From Thozetella sp. PMI_491 (Eukaryota > Ascomycota > Sordariomycetes > Chaetosphaeriales > Chaetosphaeriaceae): 64,000 bases of DNA. Positions 54,901 to 64,000 of the stretch are shown here, piece by piece; the first letter of the stretch is position 1, and every line of letters begins with the position of its first letter. The position numbers and the translations under genes are program-made. Below the pieces are notes generated by a model. The model was not told where the DNA came from. It was given only the letters and a program-made list of their open reading frames with translations, and made no database searches. The stretch covers positions 186,001 through 250,000 of the forward strand of contig MU270063.1 in NCBI GenBank assembly GCA_021432635.1, read 5' to 3'.

Positions 54901-55221
54901 GTCGACATGGTGGATAGCATCATCGACCGGTTGGTCGTCTTCCACCAGGTCGGCATAATCGTCCAAAAAGTCACCCAGCATGATCAGGATCGTCTTGACC
55001 AACATGAGGTCATCAGGCCTGGTCAAGAATCTTGAGTCGAGCGAGGCTTTCCCTTCGGCCATTGCTCCGACGCCGTCCGCCCAGAGGCGCAAGTCAGCAA
55101 GCCTGTTTTCCATTGCGACGTTGGCTGTGCATCCTTCGAACTTGGTGATGCAGGCTTTCGTGAGGTCTAGCACCGTGGCCTCGGCTCGACCCAGGGCCGG
55201 GGATTCCGCCCGAGCGGTCAT
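51952..55221 (-). CDS. C2H2-like zinc-finger / pseudokinase NLR-like protein
   Basis: This 1,089-residue open frame is 1,071 residues long if the 54-nt in-frame intron at 54206-54259 is removed. That intron would have a GC donor (AG|GCACGA), a CACTAACC branch and a TAG acceptor, giving NPNKWRQHIVEDLCPYTC. The N-terminal ~200 residues are helical, like the N-terminal modules of fungal NLR-like proteins. The middle has three Cys/His fingers (CPCCC; CPLCENQDLVFP; CPLCPSFGREDSPEIVSHVL ... H). A ~200-residue acidic linker follows, and then a kinase-like domain from about residue 750. A beta3-like Lys (LALK, duplicated) and the DFG (LCDFGLSRH) are kept. The catalytic loop, usually HxDxKPEN, reads HGYIKPENI, so the catalytic Asp is Tyr (codon 52525-52527). 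A role as a sensor or scaffold for the adjacent protease and gasdermin-like protein is inference. Confidence 0.8.
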   Translation of the reverse strand: MTARAESPALGRAEATVLDLTKACITKFEGCTANVAMENRLADLRLWADGVGAMAEGKASLDSRFLTRPDDLMLVKTILIMLGDFLDDYADLVEDDQPVDDAIHHVDSAIENLVMIGVAVRRTGKASRRRRAEMLFDPAEYEELRRHLECIILLRPSEAGVQSQLDSSSLTAIQKRLIDGNLRRRHRFVVAQKHSRQLREAEGKGTSIQDAFDQSTHLQEAEQPEYRVSEPLAVRPRPGRKERAPPTKAGFTAASTAEGSLLYAPGRRFTTGESRTQITALAADAEFPMPPRNPSGRLIGKCPCCCQSLPVEETMNPNKWRHETASFPAIKLYSLTMSRQHIVEDLCPYTCIIEHCPAPHLLFSTRKDWEAHVKADHKTEWHCPLCENQDLVFPTEGDITDHFKAQHPEDVQNLTLSTLLPWSETQRMGITSCPLCPSFGREDSPEIVSHVLRHVYEFSMRALPWPKPATHDLANPVGQHVLPDNSEDAGRLVRWISIVNSDSVNSDVELQLQLSNLDAISYVGAELEETVDEASYVLDEEYFDDASVDESEKPQGALTEPSKRSSPSQEVGEVEFADTVEEAPRPQDAPAKSPSDPASAASSTLDRQFNRLPTASAGDRRENDELLFTERHLDMGGGANSLGGKDDNAPTTTPNALAPFDDKDSIGSQPVGMPTFLEGRVDLDFVWDDENRELSEPWTQPVTEAGLDTHKHKIFHHADKEYLNPPAPFILHSPDIAESGTTVVYRVRPPESGLKSTLALKSTLALKVILCRRERGYPSPDSKERKLALEELSIMSRIRHHHIVMYVASFEDYCVQRDRGRRRVQGSIKYVSREYIKKHILGIAMYPAAAHNLYTFMREFLEYPLDDAWKQKYMLTYFGCVAQAIAFLHSSELQLPHGYIKPENIIIDDFGMPILCDFGLSRHFERRHHSDDPIPKPMIYAAPESVQETVRDVRSDVFSLGAVYLELATVLVGKPPSFAKENIWTEPGDFKYADWLENIPGYFRLLRQLGDERIAKDSMQEQSTKALLGVLPQIERMMHPSSELRPYVRDLFPLFRPLYDVYEEPGLCEYCERQNVMYGEAVKGKFSAA
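52921..52956 (-). repeat. 18-nt tandem duplication inside kinase-like domain
   Basis: Two adjacent 18-nt units (17 of 18 bases identical) encode LALKST twice, so the presumed beta3 lysine segment is present in two copies. The frame is kept. Confidence 0.85.
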
Positions 55222-55649
55222 GTTGAGCGGGGTAGGAGAGCCTCGCGTCTATTTGCCTGTGTGAGGCCGCGCTGAGAAATCTCACATTATTAAATAGCAG
55301 CGTCCTATGATGTGCTCTGATCCATCTAGCTCGGTTGTTGCAAGTGATTTCGGACTGGGCGAGTTGTTCCTTGCCCTGGTCGGATAATCAGCCCAAGCTT
55401 GTTAGCCTGGCAATATAGGAGCACACGACTCGTACAGGTAACTAGTAGTTGGGACGGCACGGGTCGCAGGTCGTTGTGCGGGACCCCGCACCACACGTCA
55501 CGTGTCAATGAGAGCGATTGGCGGCGGAGGGCGCAGGGCGGAGAGAGCCTCGTGGTTTCCGTGTCTGACTGCACGTACGTTATCATTCTGGTTTCCTCAA
55601 GTTCTCGCAGTCTCCGCTCCAGGAACTGCCGGGCAAGCCTAGCTTCAAC
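55222..55649. promoter_or_regulatory. Shared divergent promoter, pseudokinase / subtilase
   Basis: This 428-base gap separates the two divergent ATGs (55221 minus, 55650 plus). It is a candidate bidirectional promoter that would co-express both proteins. No TATA box or known regulator site stands out. Confidence 0.45.
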
Positions 55650-58483
55650 ATGTCCGATGACGATGACGACGCTTGTTATATGCTTGCATCATGGGCCACG
55701 CCGTTCACAAGAGCCATACTCGAGATATGTCGGAAGAAGGAAAAACCACTGCCCAAGGAGGCTCTCCGCAAAGCAGGCGAGATCGCCACGAGGCTGCACA
55801 TAGTCCGCCCATACATTGACTCGCTCCCGCGCTACTGGATCGAGCCGCATCTTGAGTATCTATGCCGGGAAATGCTCAAAAGCTTGGTTAGAATTTGCCT
55901 AGTGCGTAGTCACTGTTCCCTACTCTTGTGTCGAATAGCGAGGAACGGACGAATGCCTGACTGATCCCAGTGGCCGGAGAGACTGAATATTTTGCCGGGG
56001 TTCGTCGTAAAGGAATGCAACCGGCGTCTTGTACATCTCTCAGATGAGAAAGGTCGGCATTCTATGAATTTGTCTATCTATGCATTCTTTTCCGATCCAA
56101 GGAACAAAGAGGGGATAGACGACTTCTACCAAGGCTGTCTCAAGTTGTACGAACAACTCGCCCCAACTAGTGCTGAGGAGAGAGCTGGGCCTCCATCGAG
56201 CATCGGAAACATTGCTCAGCATGATTACGCTCATAACAACCTGGCGCTTTTTGAAGTTCTTCAGGAGCACTGTCAATGTCACCCGAACTTCCATGGAATG
56301 CCCAGTGGTGCTACAACATGGCATCCCACTAGGCTATGTCTAGAGGGGAACCCCGCTAACCCGTCTTTCAATATCTTGGTTTCATCCATGGATATGTCCT
56401 TTTGGCAAGAGTTTTGCTTGAGCGTGTAAGATCCAAGATGGCCAAATTAGAAAATGATTGTGGTCAACTGATGATACTGGAAGACCGCCCCAGAAGTCGT
56501 CTACTGCTGTCGAATCGGACATCTTGGCCACCGGTCGATTCTGCACTTTCCTGGAAGAACAATTATTTACCCGACTTTCTTTTATACTCGAGCCCGGGAT
56601 TGGTCTATATCACGTACCTGAATCACATAGACAGGAACTAATTCCAGCGGCTGGAAGCGGCGAGCCGCTTGCCAGCATTCTGCGGCACTATCGGCTCACT
56701 CCTAGGGATAGAATCATGCTGTCATACGCAATTGCACAAGCCTACTGGCAATTTTACGACTCGGAACTGATGCGTACGAAGTGGACCAGCCAAACAATAT
56801 GGTTTATGCCCGCCAGTAACGACATCTCCCTAGGGGATCAGTTGCCATTGCAAGCATTTGTGTCGTTCCCCTTTGGGGTTCTCAACGACCCCCCGGAAGA
56901 TTCCATTCAGAATCCGGATATCTACTTAAACCACAGATGCCCTCGTATATTTGCCCTTGGCGTTTTACTCCTTGAAATTGGAATTGCCAATCCTTTCCCG
57001 ACGCGACCCTTCCAGAACCCGGTCTCGCAAGCGAACTTCGACCACAAGATAGCAACAAACCAGCTCGAGAGGCTACGGCAGATAAAGTGGCCCGGGTTTT
57101 CGCATATGCGCTACTTTATCGACGCTGTAGAATACTGCATCGAGGGCTCAAATTTTATCCAGGACCCAAGTGATCAGAACTCTACACCACAGAACAGTAG
57201 GAGATCAGAGCCCCACGACGTGCAAAAGGGTTATGCGGAAAGGCGAAAGAATCTTTACAACCGGGTTGTCCGGCCCCTTGCGTGGCTGGCGGAGAAAGGC
57301 TTCCGGAAAAGCGCTACAGGGGTGACATACATTCACAGAATTGCAGATCCAACACCTCTTTCTCGCGTTCGTTCTGTTCCCCAAGATGCACCTCAAGAAG
57401 GAGAATTTTGCAGCATCCAGTCGGCTCCTCCCAGCCGCTGGCTTGAGAACCTCAAAGGTATCAGCGAGTATGTAGACCGCAAAAGGAATGAGCACGGCAT
57501 CGTGACCGGCGTTCGAGTTGCCATTTTAGATACGGGTATCAACACCACATTGCCTTTTTATCTAGACGAAGACGACGGACATAGTCGACTAAAACGAGTT
57601 GCATGCTGGCGGGACTTTGTCAACCCGGACAATGCGTCCAACAAGATGGATGACTTCGGTCACGGCACCTTTATGGCGAGGCTTGTCGCAGAGTGTGCGC
57701 CTTTCGCAGAGATCATGGTTGCTCGTATCGCTAAGAATACGAAGGACCTTGCGAAATGCCAGAATAACATCGCAGAGGTAGGCATCTCTCCGTCCGACGG
57801 TAGCGAAGTATCTGTTTCTGTTGATCTCACTGACAGCGTCCCCGCAGGCCATCCTATGGGCAGGGCAGGAAGGAGCCGACATCATTTCTATGTCTTTTGG
57901 ACTCCCGCGGGACCACAATGGCATCGCAGAAGCCATACAGAAGGTGACCGCCCGCGAGGGTGGGGCTGTGTTCTTCGCCAGCGCTGGGAACTCCGCTGAT
58001 GAAGAAGAGTGCTTCCCCGCGCGACACCCGGCAGTCATCTCGGTCTACGCCACCAACCGGTATGGCACCTTTGTTGAGTCTAACTCGCGACGCCCGGACA
58101 ACGGTGCCCACGTCTTCGGCACTTTCAGCGAAGACATACCGATCTATATACAGCAAGAGTTTGAGGAAGAGTATAGGGGGGTGTGCAAGCCAGGATCGTC
58201 GGTTGCGACAGCAGTGGCCGCTGGAATCGGCGCAATTATGCTCGCCCACGCCGCCGTTCTTCCCCGGCTCGTCCAGGAGCGGCCCAGTGACGAGACACTA
58301 CGAGCGCTACAGCGGATACGTGACTCGAAGGGCATGGAGGCCGTCTTCCGGGCCATGGCCCAGGACATGTCGGGAGGCCGGTGGTTTGTTAATCCAGTCC
58401 GGTTCTGGAAGGCGAAGAGCATGGACGAAGCTAGATACCATGCATTATCCGCTTGTCTGTGGGACGTTCACAGAGGATTGTAG
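55650..58483 (+). CDS. DUF7580-subtilisin-like protease (HET-Q2-like)
   Basis: This 873-residue protein has exons 55650-55886, 55971-56425, 56484-57777 and 57848-58483. It has no signal peptide, so it is intracellular. The N-terminal ~230 residues are helical. Residues ~250-420 match DUF7580, a kinase-like remnant common in fungal NLR-like and prion-inhibitor proteins (YAIAQAYWQFYDSELM, HRCPRIFALGVLLLEIG). The C-terminal third is a peptidase S8 domain: Asp in VAILDTGIN (~580), His in DDFGHGTFMARLV (~624), Asn in FFASAGNSAD, and Ser in KPGSSVATAVAAG (~780; the usual GTS is GSS). The third donor joins to PPQKSS, chosen by best consensus (GTAAGA at 56426). In the described HET-Q1/HET-Q2 system such a protease cleaves the paired gasdermin after non-self recognition. 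The substrate here is inferred from neighbourhood. Confidence 0.85.
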
Positions 58484-59118
58484 TAAAAACTTGACCAGCT
58501 ATCAGGCAAGTAATTAACTCATCTATGTATATATTGATCTTGGGTAGGGTTGCAGACATACCGCTGGTCGCTGGTGAGCACGCGATAGCGCGTTTCCGTT
58601 CTGAAGAACAATCCTTTCCGCAACCTGCAAAAACGTCGGACTCGACGGCTTCATTTCCACGATTGATCGAGTCCCTCGGCGTAACCGCGGGCGTCCGTAC
58701 GCCCTCGATGTGCTCGGCCTTATTGCCGGGCTTGGAGCCTCAGCCTAGCATGGCTCCGGCCGGGGTGTTATAGCTGATGCGATCCAGGCTCAGGGCGATC
58801 GTCCAGTTGTTTTTGTGGAGTCCACGAGACTTGGTTCCAGTATCAAGGGCAGACGGGTATTACTTATTCCGCCTGCGGGAGTGTGTCAGAGAGGTGACTT
58901 GACCCAAGGTCTGCGTAACATATAGGCGTCTACCCCAGATGAGATATATCTAGTCCCCCCTTAGAGCTCAGCACAACCGCCCTTAAAAAGCTAAACTGCG
59001 CGCATCTAAAACGCCTTATCTCTCGGTGTAGATGAAATGAGATATTTTCAGCCAACTGTCTCTTGGCTCCACATTCATCTTGACAGTCCGGGATCCCAAT
59101 CGTTAAACCAACCAAATA
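58484..59118. other. Intergenic region
   Basis: No supported gene is seen in 635 bases. One + strand frame (58525-58773) and a partly open frame after it show no recognisable motif. Confidence 0.5.
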
Positions 59119-59480
59119 ATGGCGCTCCGCACTCTTCTGAGCTTGGGCTTAGCAGCAGGTAGTCAAGCTCTCAATACCGTTCAGTACTCCCCATTGTACG
59201 TTGTGATCTCTTGAGCAATTTCCCTCTAGCAGTTCCTGACCAAAATGAAGCCTGCCTACGTCCACCTATTCGGTCGCCAACCAGCTGGGTTTCTTCACCG
59301 AGAGCAGCCTGGACATAGTCTTCAATCAAGTCCCCTACAGGACTGCCGCCATTGCTTCGGTCTTAAGCCGCTAATGCAATATCCTTACTACCACTATAGA
59401 TAGTACGCTAAATTACCGCTTCAACTAGAAGTAAAATATCACGGTGCTATACAGCGTGCTCGTAGCTCCCACGCGATTTG
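59119..59480 (+). pseudogene. Relic of NMT1/ABC-substrate-binding-like secreted protein
   Basis: A signal-peptide-like start (MALRTLLSLGLAAGSQALNT) followed by VQYSPL is open for about 90 bases. It continues, after frame changes, with ANQLGFFTESSLDIVFNQVP and a TAA stop, and a later trace N-Y-R-F-N ... N-I-T-V-L. These fragments follow the order of NMT1/THI5-like periplasmic-type substrate-binding domains (QLGFFTESGLDVxFxQVP; later NxRFNxxxNITVLGQ). Several frameshifts and stops and the absence of the remaining ~200 residues mark it as a truncated, decayed copy. Confidence 0.65.
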
Positions 59481-59932
59481 TTTGGTGGAAATACTCTCTC
59501 TAGCGGCCGGACATCGTTCCTCTGCTAGCTCTGACTTATATTCAAGGGCGCCCGGGGCTGTCGACGGTAACCCGCCTAACCCCCCATTAAACTAACGGCT
59601 CCTGGGACTAGTCCTCGACTCGCGACCACCCGGCGGTGTGCGGCGGATTGCCGTTATTTCCAGGCCCACAAATTGCGGTGGTGTTGCATGCACAATCCCA
59701 AGCTAGGTGAAATGCGAGCTTTGGGGAAAGATGGGCGAAACCGGGCAGCCGGGGTGGTAGTCACTGCGGGGGTCCAATATCTCGTGGGGGGAAAAGTCTG
59801 GGGGAAGCTGGGGGGAGGCCGAAGCGGAGAAGCTCCGCGAAGCCGTATAGAAAGCCAGCACCCCCCGGGCGAGGATCAACCAGCCTCTTCTAGCATCACC
59901 AGCCCATTTCCAATAAGCATCTTCAACGCACC
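59481..59932. other. Promoter region of MFS transporter
   Basis: These 452 bases hold no gene; they are G-rich around 59740-59860 and followed by a CAT/CT-rich leader before the ATG at 59933. Confidence 0.45.
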
Positions 59933-61721
59933 ATGGATGCAGACAAAATACCCGAGTCTGGCGCGACGCACCATCACGAGAGCGTCGGCGGCGTCGACCC
60001 CGTGCTTGAGGCCGCGGAACACGACTTGAAGATCCCCGTCGCCGATAAGATCCACCAGCACCACGCCCAGCTCTACCTCGAAGCGCTCGAGCGGTACCCG
60101 AACGACGATGCCATCGACCAGATCGCCGAGAGGCAAGTCAGGCGCAAGCTGGATAGGCGGATTCTGCCCCTACTTGGCATCTGCTACTTCTTTTATGTAT
60201 GTGTATCCCCTTCGGGACTAGGTGCCGAAGCATCGGGCACGAGACATAGCCATCGCTGACAGTGTCACAGTATGTCGATAAGACCACGCTCTCTTATGCC
60301 GCCATCTTCGGCATCAAGAAAGACCTCAACCTGCAAGGAACTGAATATTCTTGGCTCTCTAGCATATTCTATTTCGGCTGGCTCGTATGGGCTATCCCCT
60401 CCAACTTGATCATGCAGAGATCCCCCCCGGGGTATTATCTAGCGTTTAACATCTTCATGTGGGGGGCGCTTCTCATGTGCCAGGCTGCTGCCAACAACTT
60501 TGCGGCGTTAGCGGCCCTGAGAGTCCTGTCCGGGGCCTTTGAGGCGATTGCAGACCCGGCCTTCATGCTGATTACCTCTATGTATTATACCCGCGAAGAG
60601 CAGCCGTCTCGCATCTCAGCGTGGTATGCGTGGAACGGAATCGGAGTGGCCGGCGGAGGTCTCATTGGTGAGCACACTGCCAATTCCCCTTGGCTTTATT
60701 TGTCCAGTTTAGACTAATCCGCTTCTCCATCTCTGCAGGCTATGGCATCGGGCACATCGGCGGCGCCCTACAGTCGTGGCGCTACGAGTTCATCATTGTC
60801 GGCGCCTTCTGCTCCTTCTGGGGCATCATCCTTTTTCTGCTGCTCCCGAACTCGCCAACTACTTTTAGGGGCTTTTCCCACGACGAGAAGCTCATCATGA
60901 TCGCTCGTATGCGGCGCAACCAGACGGGCGTAGAGCAGAACCGGATCAACTGGGGCCAAATCAAGGAAGCTTATCTCGACTATAAGACATGGCTGTTCAC
61001 GCTCCTAGGCTTCGTTGCGAACATCCCGAACGGTGGTATCTCGAACTTTAGCACCCTTGTGATCCAAGGCCTCGGGTTCGACACCTTCCAGACCGCGCTG
61101 CTCGGCATCCCCCAGGGCGCCTTGGTCGTCATTTGGATCGGGCTTGGCGCGCTCGCGAACAAGTACATGCCGAAGAACAGCCGCACGCTGGTGTGCGCGC
61201 TCTTTATGCTCCCGACAATTGCAGGCGCTCTCGGCTTCCTGCTTGCCCCGGCAGATGCCTACGTTGGCCGGCTGATATGCTTGTAAGTAGCGGTGTTAGG
61301 TTGCGAGATGCGAACTAGACAGCTAACCTAATACAGCTACCTCACCGGCTCCTACCAGGCTTCGTTTGTCATCTCACTTTCCCTGATCACCTCCAACACC
61401 GGTGGCCAGTCGAAGAAGATGATCGTAAGCGGCATGATTTGGTTCGGTGCTTGCGTCGGCAACATCGCCGGCCCATTCTTCTACAAGACGGAACAGGCAC
61501 CCTCGTACCACCTTGGAATCGGATCATTGCTCGTCGCAAACTGCATCGAATTCGGCCTGTTCTTTGTCTTCCGGTACGCCTTCATATGGGAGAACCGCCG
61601 TAAGGAGCAGCTACGTGCTGCGCTCCGCGAGAGTGGGGATGGCGACACCGATGTTCTCAACGCAACGGCATTTACCGACATGACGGACAAGGAGAACCCG
61701 AACTTTACTTATGTGTATTAA
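59933..61721 (+). CDS. MFS transporter, ACS / Dal5-like
   Basis: This 529-residue plasma-membrane transporter has exons 59933-60196, 60271-60667, 60739-61282 and 61337-61721. A ~75-residue cytosolic N-terminus ends in RQVRRKLDRRILPLLGICYF. The family segments YVDKTTLSYAAIFGIKKDL, EYSWLSSIFYFGWLVWAIPS and ISNFSTLVIQGLGFDTFQTA follow, with about 12 hydrophobic helices. The C-terminus MTDKENPNFTYVY is the usual ACS-family tail. Donors are GTATGT, GTGAGC and GTAAGT. It resembles the allantoate/nicotinate/thiamine-precursor permease group. A relic of an NMT1-like protein lies immediately upstream, but a functional link is not shown. It differs clearly from the other ACS transporter in this window, so it is not a recent duplicate. 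Confidence 0.93.
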
Positions 61722-62150
61722 GCGACGCTGGGTGATTCACCGAGGAGGCTTACAGGAAGATAGACCGCAGCACACGCTTGCGCTGGTTCAGACACTGGGT
61801 AACACACAAGAATGGCTGGGATGCATGGTCTAATAGTTTTATCAGTAGCAACGTGACAGTCGCCACTGCCAAGGCTGCGGTGATCAATGCAATAATTATA
61901 CCCTGCAGACTGCCCTCAAACCCTGGGATGCCCTGCCGCTCTATTCGCCATCAAGCAACTGGCCCTAGGGGTGCCATCGGTGGTGCGTCACATTTTGTCC
62001 GTCGGTATCGCATGACGAGATCTCGAATTTATGTGAATAAAGCTTTCTCGGGTCTACTCCATCAAACGCGTCGGACCGGTCCAGCAGCAAGTGCTATCTA
62101 CAAGAAGGGCAAGCGGAAGCCGGTGCTCCCGCCCCAACGGCAACCCCTAC
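61722..62150. other. Intergenic, convergent 3' ends
   Basis: This 429-base interval between convergent genes shows no feature. Confidence 0.5.
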
Positions 62151-63297
62151 TTAGTTGTCCTCGCCGGTCCAGTCGACGCCGGAGACCACGAAGCGCTTGG
62201 CCCAGCGGAGGAGGCTGTCACCGTCCCGCTTGTTGTTTCCCTTGGCATTTCCAGTAGTCGCGGCGGCGTTTCCATTGCCTTTGGCGTTTCCTGCGTTGTT
62301 GGTGGCGCCCTTTCCGTTGCCTTTCTTGCCAGTGCCGGCGGCAGCGCTCGTGGCGGCGGCAGCAGCCGCGGTGGTCAGGGTGAGAGCAGGGGGCAGCGCC
62401 TCAATACCCGGGTCAGCTGCCAGGATCGCACCGGCGACCTCCTGGTTCTGGATGTCGGTGTTGGTGGCTGATCCCTGGGCCTTGACGGCCGTGTCCAGGT
62501 CCTGCTTGTTTTGCTCGACCTGCTGCAGGATCTGATCAAGCTTCTGCGCAGTGGGAATGTTGTTTGGCGTGTTGACGGCCGCCTTGATGTCGCTCTGTTG
62601 CACGGCGAAGCATCCACCAAAGTTGTTGGAGTTCACGCAACGGACAGTGCAGATATTTCCGGTCGAAGCTAGAAAGGGCCCTGTCAGTGATCCCCGAGCG
62701 AAAGGGCGAAGATACCGGTCAGCCAAGCGAGAGTACGAACCTCCGACGCACGCCAGATCGCTGGGCATGGCGACCTTGATGGTGAGATCCCCGGTGCCTG
62801 TGCCCGCGTTACCCTGCGTCACACTGAGCGGCCTGTTCTCTCCTGCGTTGCTGCTCTGGTCCATGTCGCAGATGAACGGCCCAGTGCCGTTGGCATTCCG
62901 CTGCGAGATGGTGACGGTGACATCGCTGCCCTTCGACACCTGCGTGACGGTGCCCGCGATGAGCTGGTTCTCGGTCTGCTCACCGATGTCGATGTTGCCG
63001 AGCGCGAAGGTCCTCCCGCAACCGTTTACTACATTACCGGTAATCTCGGACTGCGAGATGAAATTCGCATCCTGGGCGTTGGCGGGGTCGACTATGGGAC
63101 GTACGGGTTAGTCCTAGGTGTCTTCTTCCTCGTCAGGCTCGACGGGAAGCCCTCTAGCTTGGTCGGCCCTGGAACTCTCACTCACCCTGAAGGGCCAGGC
63201 TGGTTCCCTTGTCGCCCTTCGCCGCAGTGATGACACCCTGCGCGCTGGCGAAGGCCAGCATCGCCGAGGCTACCACCGTCCGAGTCAAGGAAGGCAT
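62151..63297 (-). CDS. Egh16-like (Gas1/DUF3129) secreted protein
   Basis: This 326-residue secreted protein has exons 63297-63186, 63091-62741 and 62668-62151. A signal peptide (MPSLTRTVVASAMLAFASAQ) is followed by GVITAAKGDKGTSLALQVDP. The family's conserved core then reads ISQSEITGNVVNGCGRTFAL, GNIDIGEQTENQLIAGTVTQ and FICDMDQSSNAGENRPL, with further Cys residues in LACVGASTGNICTVRCVNSN and FGGCFAVQ. The C-terminal third has a helical segment, then a low-complexity Gly/Asn/Lys/Ala-rich tail (KGNGKGATNNAGNAKGNGNA) ending in basic residues. Members such as GAS1/GAS2 (Magnaporthe) and Egh16 (powdery mildew) are expressed in appressoria and contribute to host infection, while others occur in saprobes. 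The long pyrimidine-rich (minus strand) leader at 63300-63500 is typical of a strongly expressed fungal gene. Confidence 0.9.
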
Positions 63298-64000
63298 ATT
63301 GGCTAGTCTGTGGAAAGGGGGCCCGAAGAGATTACAACTGATCACACGAAGAGAGAAGAAGGAGCGAAGAAGCACAGCTTGAACGAATGAAAGAACTTGT
63401 GGGCGAGAAGCGAAGCAGACCTGCTGTCGTGGTGAATGGAGACGAGATGAGATGGGAGAAGAGACGAAAGGAAAGAAACGCAAAAGAGAGAAAGTAACAG
63501 GACAATACGGTCACTTGGCGGCACCAGGGAGCCTTGACGTCCTATTTTGTTGGCCCTGCGATGCGCCCCATCGGGAAACCACCAGAAGCCCAGAGGATGG
63601 GGTGTTTGCCGATGTGCGTCGATCCACTCACATCACCGTCAATCCTCGCCTGCAACGGCAGCCGTCGCATCATACTGTGGAATATCGCCATACTTCGTCT
63701 CATGGGTGGGTTATTAGGGGGCGTGGGCCCAGGAGACTGACTCGAACGACTTTGTTTCACGCTGGCCGGTCTGTCATTCGCGTGGACCGTTTGAAGCGGG
63801 TGCCGCGGTGGATCCCGCTCACGGAGCCTCAAACCTGCAGTGGAGTACCGTCTCTTCCGCCAAGCCGTAGGAAGGAGCAGGAGGCAGTGGATATCGTTGC
63901 GGCGCGGGCGCGTCTGGAGGCATACCGCAAGTGGGCAACTTGCACCGGATGCACAGGGTTGCCAGAAGGCTGCCGTTGTGTGTGTGTTTGCAAGAAGGGA
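63298..64000. other. Promoter of Egh16-like gene and window end
   Basis: Seen from the minus strand, 63300-63500 is a CT-rich 5' leader. The remaining ~500 bases to the window edge contain no supportable coding region; a gene may begin beyond 64000. Confidence 0.45.

Noticed and set aside
58525-58773. 82-aa + strand frame after the subtilase
   Set aside because: No domain, signal peptide or splice partner is seen; it is probably chance.
1-64000. tRNA/rRNA genes, CRISPR arrays, intact transposons
   Set aside because: None was found by eye. Short TTCGAATC-like strings (for example near 48175) lack the rest of a tRNA; the repeats seen are coding or simple repeats.

Overview
The window is nuclear DNA of a filamentous ascomycete (Pezizomycotina; species not determinable by eye). 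The reasons are many short introns (about 49-107 nt) with CTAAC/CTGAC branch points, four Zn2Cys6 transcription factors, two ACS-type MFS transporters, a P450, an Egh16-type secreted protein, and NLR-like fungal domain proteins (DUF7580, DUF7708). I resolved about 60 introns by frame-keeping and protein continuity. Exon coordinates are in the evidence fields and are manual predictions. All family names come from recalled sequence patterns, not from searches.

Left part (1-24.5 kb). This part starts with the 3' end of a 5-oxoprolinase/hydantoinase gene, then a Zn2Cys6 regulator and a P450. Next come a secreted precursor with repeats separated by Lys-Arg (7.2-8.2 kb), a SnoaL-like protein, and a small cysteine-rich secreted protein. 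A nitrogen-utilisation-like group follows: regulator, acetamidase-type amidase, and an MFS permease divergent from the amidase across a promoter dense in GATA sites. A decayed 2-oxoglutarate oxygenase and two convergent Zn2Cys6 regulators end this part.

Middle (25-44 kb). Genes here are an AtuA-like/DUF4387 fusion, a secreted tripeptidyl-aminopeptidase-like hydrolase with 11 exons, a large AAA+ ATPase, a DUF7708-type protein, an SR-rich small protein, and an FAD monooxygenase. A 3.6-kb stretch without a supportable gene follows, then a rhodopsin-domain (PTH11-like) membrane protein.

Right part (44-64 kb) holds the two most interesting sets. (i) 44.5-49.8 kb: an ATP-grasp-like ligase, a TauD/TfdA dioxygenase and a CapK/PaaK-like adenylating enzyme form a compact set that looks like a small amino-acid-derived metabolite or amide pathway without NRPS or PKS. 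(ii) 50.4-58.5 kb: a gasdermin-like protein, a zinc-finger/pseudokinase protein whose catalytic-loop Asp is Tyr, and a DUF7580-subtilisin protease. This resembles the fungal gasdermin-protease cell-death pairs (HET-Q1/HET-Q2 type), here with a third gene in between. A relic of an NMT1-like gene, a second MFS transporter and an Egh16-like secreted protein close the window.

Five introns, in four different genes, need GC-AG splice sites with the donor GCAAGT. That is more than expected for about 60 introns.
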